Assembly: GCA_000231825.2 (NCBI GenBank)
Contig: JH720325.1
Coordinates: forward strand, 647,285 to 711,284
Length of the DNA: 64,000 nucleotides
Source: Tetrahymena elliotti 4EA
Lineage: Eukaryota > Ciliophora > Oligohymenophorea > Hymenostomatida > Tetrahymenidae
Reading direction: 5' to 3'
The position numbers and the translations under genes were made by a program. The notes beneath the pieces are model-generated. The model was not told the DNA's origin. It ran no database searches and saw nothing but the letters and a program-made list of their open reading frames with translations. Position 1 is the stretch's first letter. Each line of letters starts with the position of its first letter. This document shows positions 62,601-64,000 of the stretch, piece by piece.

Positions 62601-64000
62601 AACATTAGAAGTATGTCAGAAATGTCATCATAGCTGTAAAAATTGTGATGGATTTTAATAAGAAGATTGTCTTATATGTTCTCCTTTAACAAGAGTTTTT
62701 GTTCCAAAAAATATTAACTTGAGTAACAGTTTGGGTAGTTGTGATTGCAAAGAAGGATATTTTGAGGTTGGAGAGTCTGAATGTCAAAAGTGTCATTCTA
62801 GTTGTGAGACTTGTAAAGATTAAGCTAATTTTTGTTTAAAATGTCCTCCTCAATAAATAAGCCATAGATATTAATCTTCATTAGGTAAGTGTGATTGCTT
62901 GCCTGGATATAGAGAAGATAAAAGTGGATTCTGTGTTTCTTGTCCATATGATTGTTTAACTTGCGACATTGAAAAAAATTGTACAAGTTGCGAAGTTGAT
63001 CAAAGGTAACTAGATACATAAACAAATAGATGTACTTGTTATAAGGGGACTTTTGAAAAAGAAGACAGAAGTTGTTAACCTTGTGATTTAAATTGTGAGG
63101 ATTGTAAAGAAATATCTAACATTTGTACAGCTTGTCATCCTAATTCCTATCTTAATTATTATAATTAATGCATTTGTTAAGATGGATTTTATGAGGATCA
63201 AGATTTTTATACATAAAATAAATATTTACCTAGAAAATAAATTTCTATTCTCAACAAAACTGACTTATGTAAAAAATGTTCTCCAACTTGTCAAACTTGT
63301 AATAACAAATCAACTTGTTTATCATGTGATATCAGTAAATTTACAATATTAAATTCTAAAACTTAAAAGTGTGAGTGTTTTTATGGTAGATAATTAATTA
63401 TAAATAAAGATGGAGGTTTTGAATGTAAACTACTAAATGTTTATAAGATAGAGTATATTCCTGAAGAAAGTAAAGACACCCATTAATTTATCTTAAAAAT
63501 AATGAGTTAGATTTATCCTATATTTGGATTTGTTTGCTTAATTCAATTAGTTGCTGGAAATTTAACTTTACCTAGCTTAATGTTTTAAAGATTTTTTGAT
63601 ATTTAACTGTTACTTTACTTAAACATAATACATTTAGATACCATAAAAGAATTCTTGGCTGTGTCAAACAAATAAATTTTCAAGTATCTAAATTATATAA
63701 ATCCATTTTAGAATCTTCTCTAAAATGAAGAAGAACACAACCTATATTTTAATTTAAAAGAGTACAATATATCAACAAATATCTATGAGTAAGGAGGAGG
63801 AGCTATACTATTAGTATTATTTTTGTATTTCCTTCATTTAATCTTAAGAAAAACTATTTTTCATGATAGATACACTCTCATAGATTCATATTACAAGGCA
63901 AATTATTTAAGGATTAAAATTTCTAGAGTTTTTAATCTTTACTATATTAATTTATTTTATTCTCTTGAGGGGATTCTATCAGACTATCTTTTTTTCACTT
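59698..64000 (+). CDS. Cysteine-rich repeat surface protein with multi-pass C-terminus (copy C, 3'-truncated by window)
   Basis: The frame is open from ATG 59698 to the window end, 1,434 codons so far without TGA. The N-terminus MMSTFFFYFFLINILAQLNS is a signal peptide. About 60 residues without Cys follow. From about residue 75 to 1,240 there are furin-like Cys repeats (CHFSCxxC, CxCxxGYF) more diverged in sequence than in copies A and B, without the regular higher-order blocks. From about residue 1,260 the membrane module begins, containing NISTNIYEQGG and LRKTIFHDRYTLID, which align with the other two copies. By comparison some 250 more residues are expected beyond the window. A second ATG directly follows the first, so the start is ambiguous by one residue. 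Confidence 0.85.

Noticed and set aside
1..64000. Telomeric repeats, transposase genes or terminal inverted repeats
   Set aside because: I saw no GGGGTT-type arrays, no transposase motifs and no long inverted repeats; the window seems to be internal chromosome sequence.

Overview
The window looks like macronuclear genomic DNA of a ciliate, most probably Tetrahymena or a close relative. Every long gene reads TAA and TAG as glutamine and ends only at TGA, the DNA is very AT-rich, and introns are GT-AG with AT-rich interiors of 42-480 nt, which is too long for Paramecium. With the standard code the genes fall into dozens of fragments; with the ciliate nuclear code they become a few very large, multi-exon genes. 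All coordinates below come from hand translation with TGA as sole stop, and exon phases were checked arithmetically.

Layout. The left part (1-13.8 kb) is on the minus strand: a small secreted Cys-containing protein (506-1039), a 2,389-residue PAS-domain multi-pass membrane protein (1980-9418), a protein-L-isoaspartate O-methyltransferase (10198-10899) and a B-box-like zinc motif/RNase HI fusion (11592-13775). A repeat-rich divergent spacer with a 100-N assembly gap follows (13776-15582). From 15583 to 38082 three paralogues of the PAS membrane protein stand head to tail on the plus strand, sharing intron positions. From 38606 to the window end come three paralogous cysteine-rich, signal-peptide-bearing surface proteins with a conserved multi-pass C-terminal module (38606-44435, 50498-56635, 59698 to beyond 64000). 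Between them lie a tRNA-Val(AAC), a von Willebrand factor A protein with a glutamine-rich tail, and an EamA-type transporter.

The window is dominated by two expanded families of giant membrane proteins: PAS proteins (N-terminal membrane helices, cytosolic PAS-like fold, long Asn/Gln-rich linker, C-terminal helices with a low-complexity loop) and Cys-rich ectodomain proteins (many CxxC/CxC repeats, then about seven helices). Both have the look of sensors or receptors expanded by local duplication. That role is inference; no ligand or partner can be read from the sequence. Particularly notable are conserved introns that in some paralogues are a multiple of three, stop-free and hydrophobic, and an in-frame higher-order repeat of exactly 567 bp in the second Cys-rich gene.
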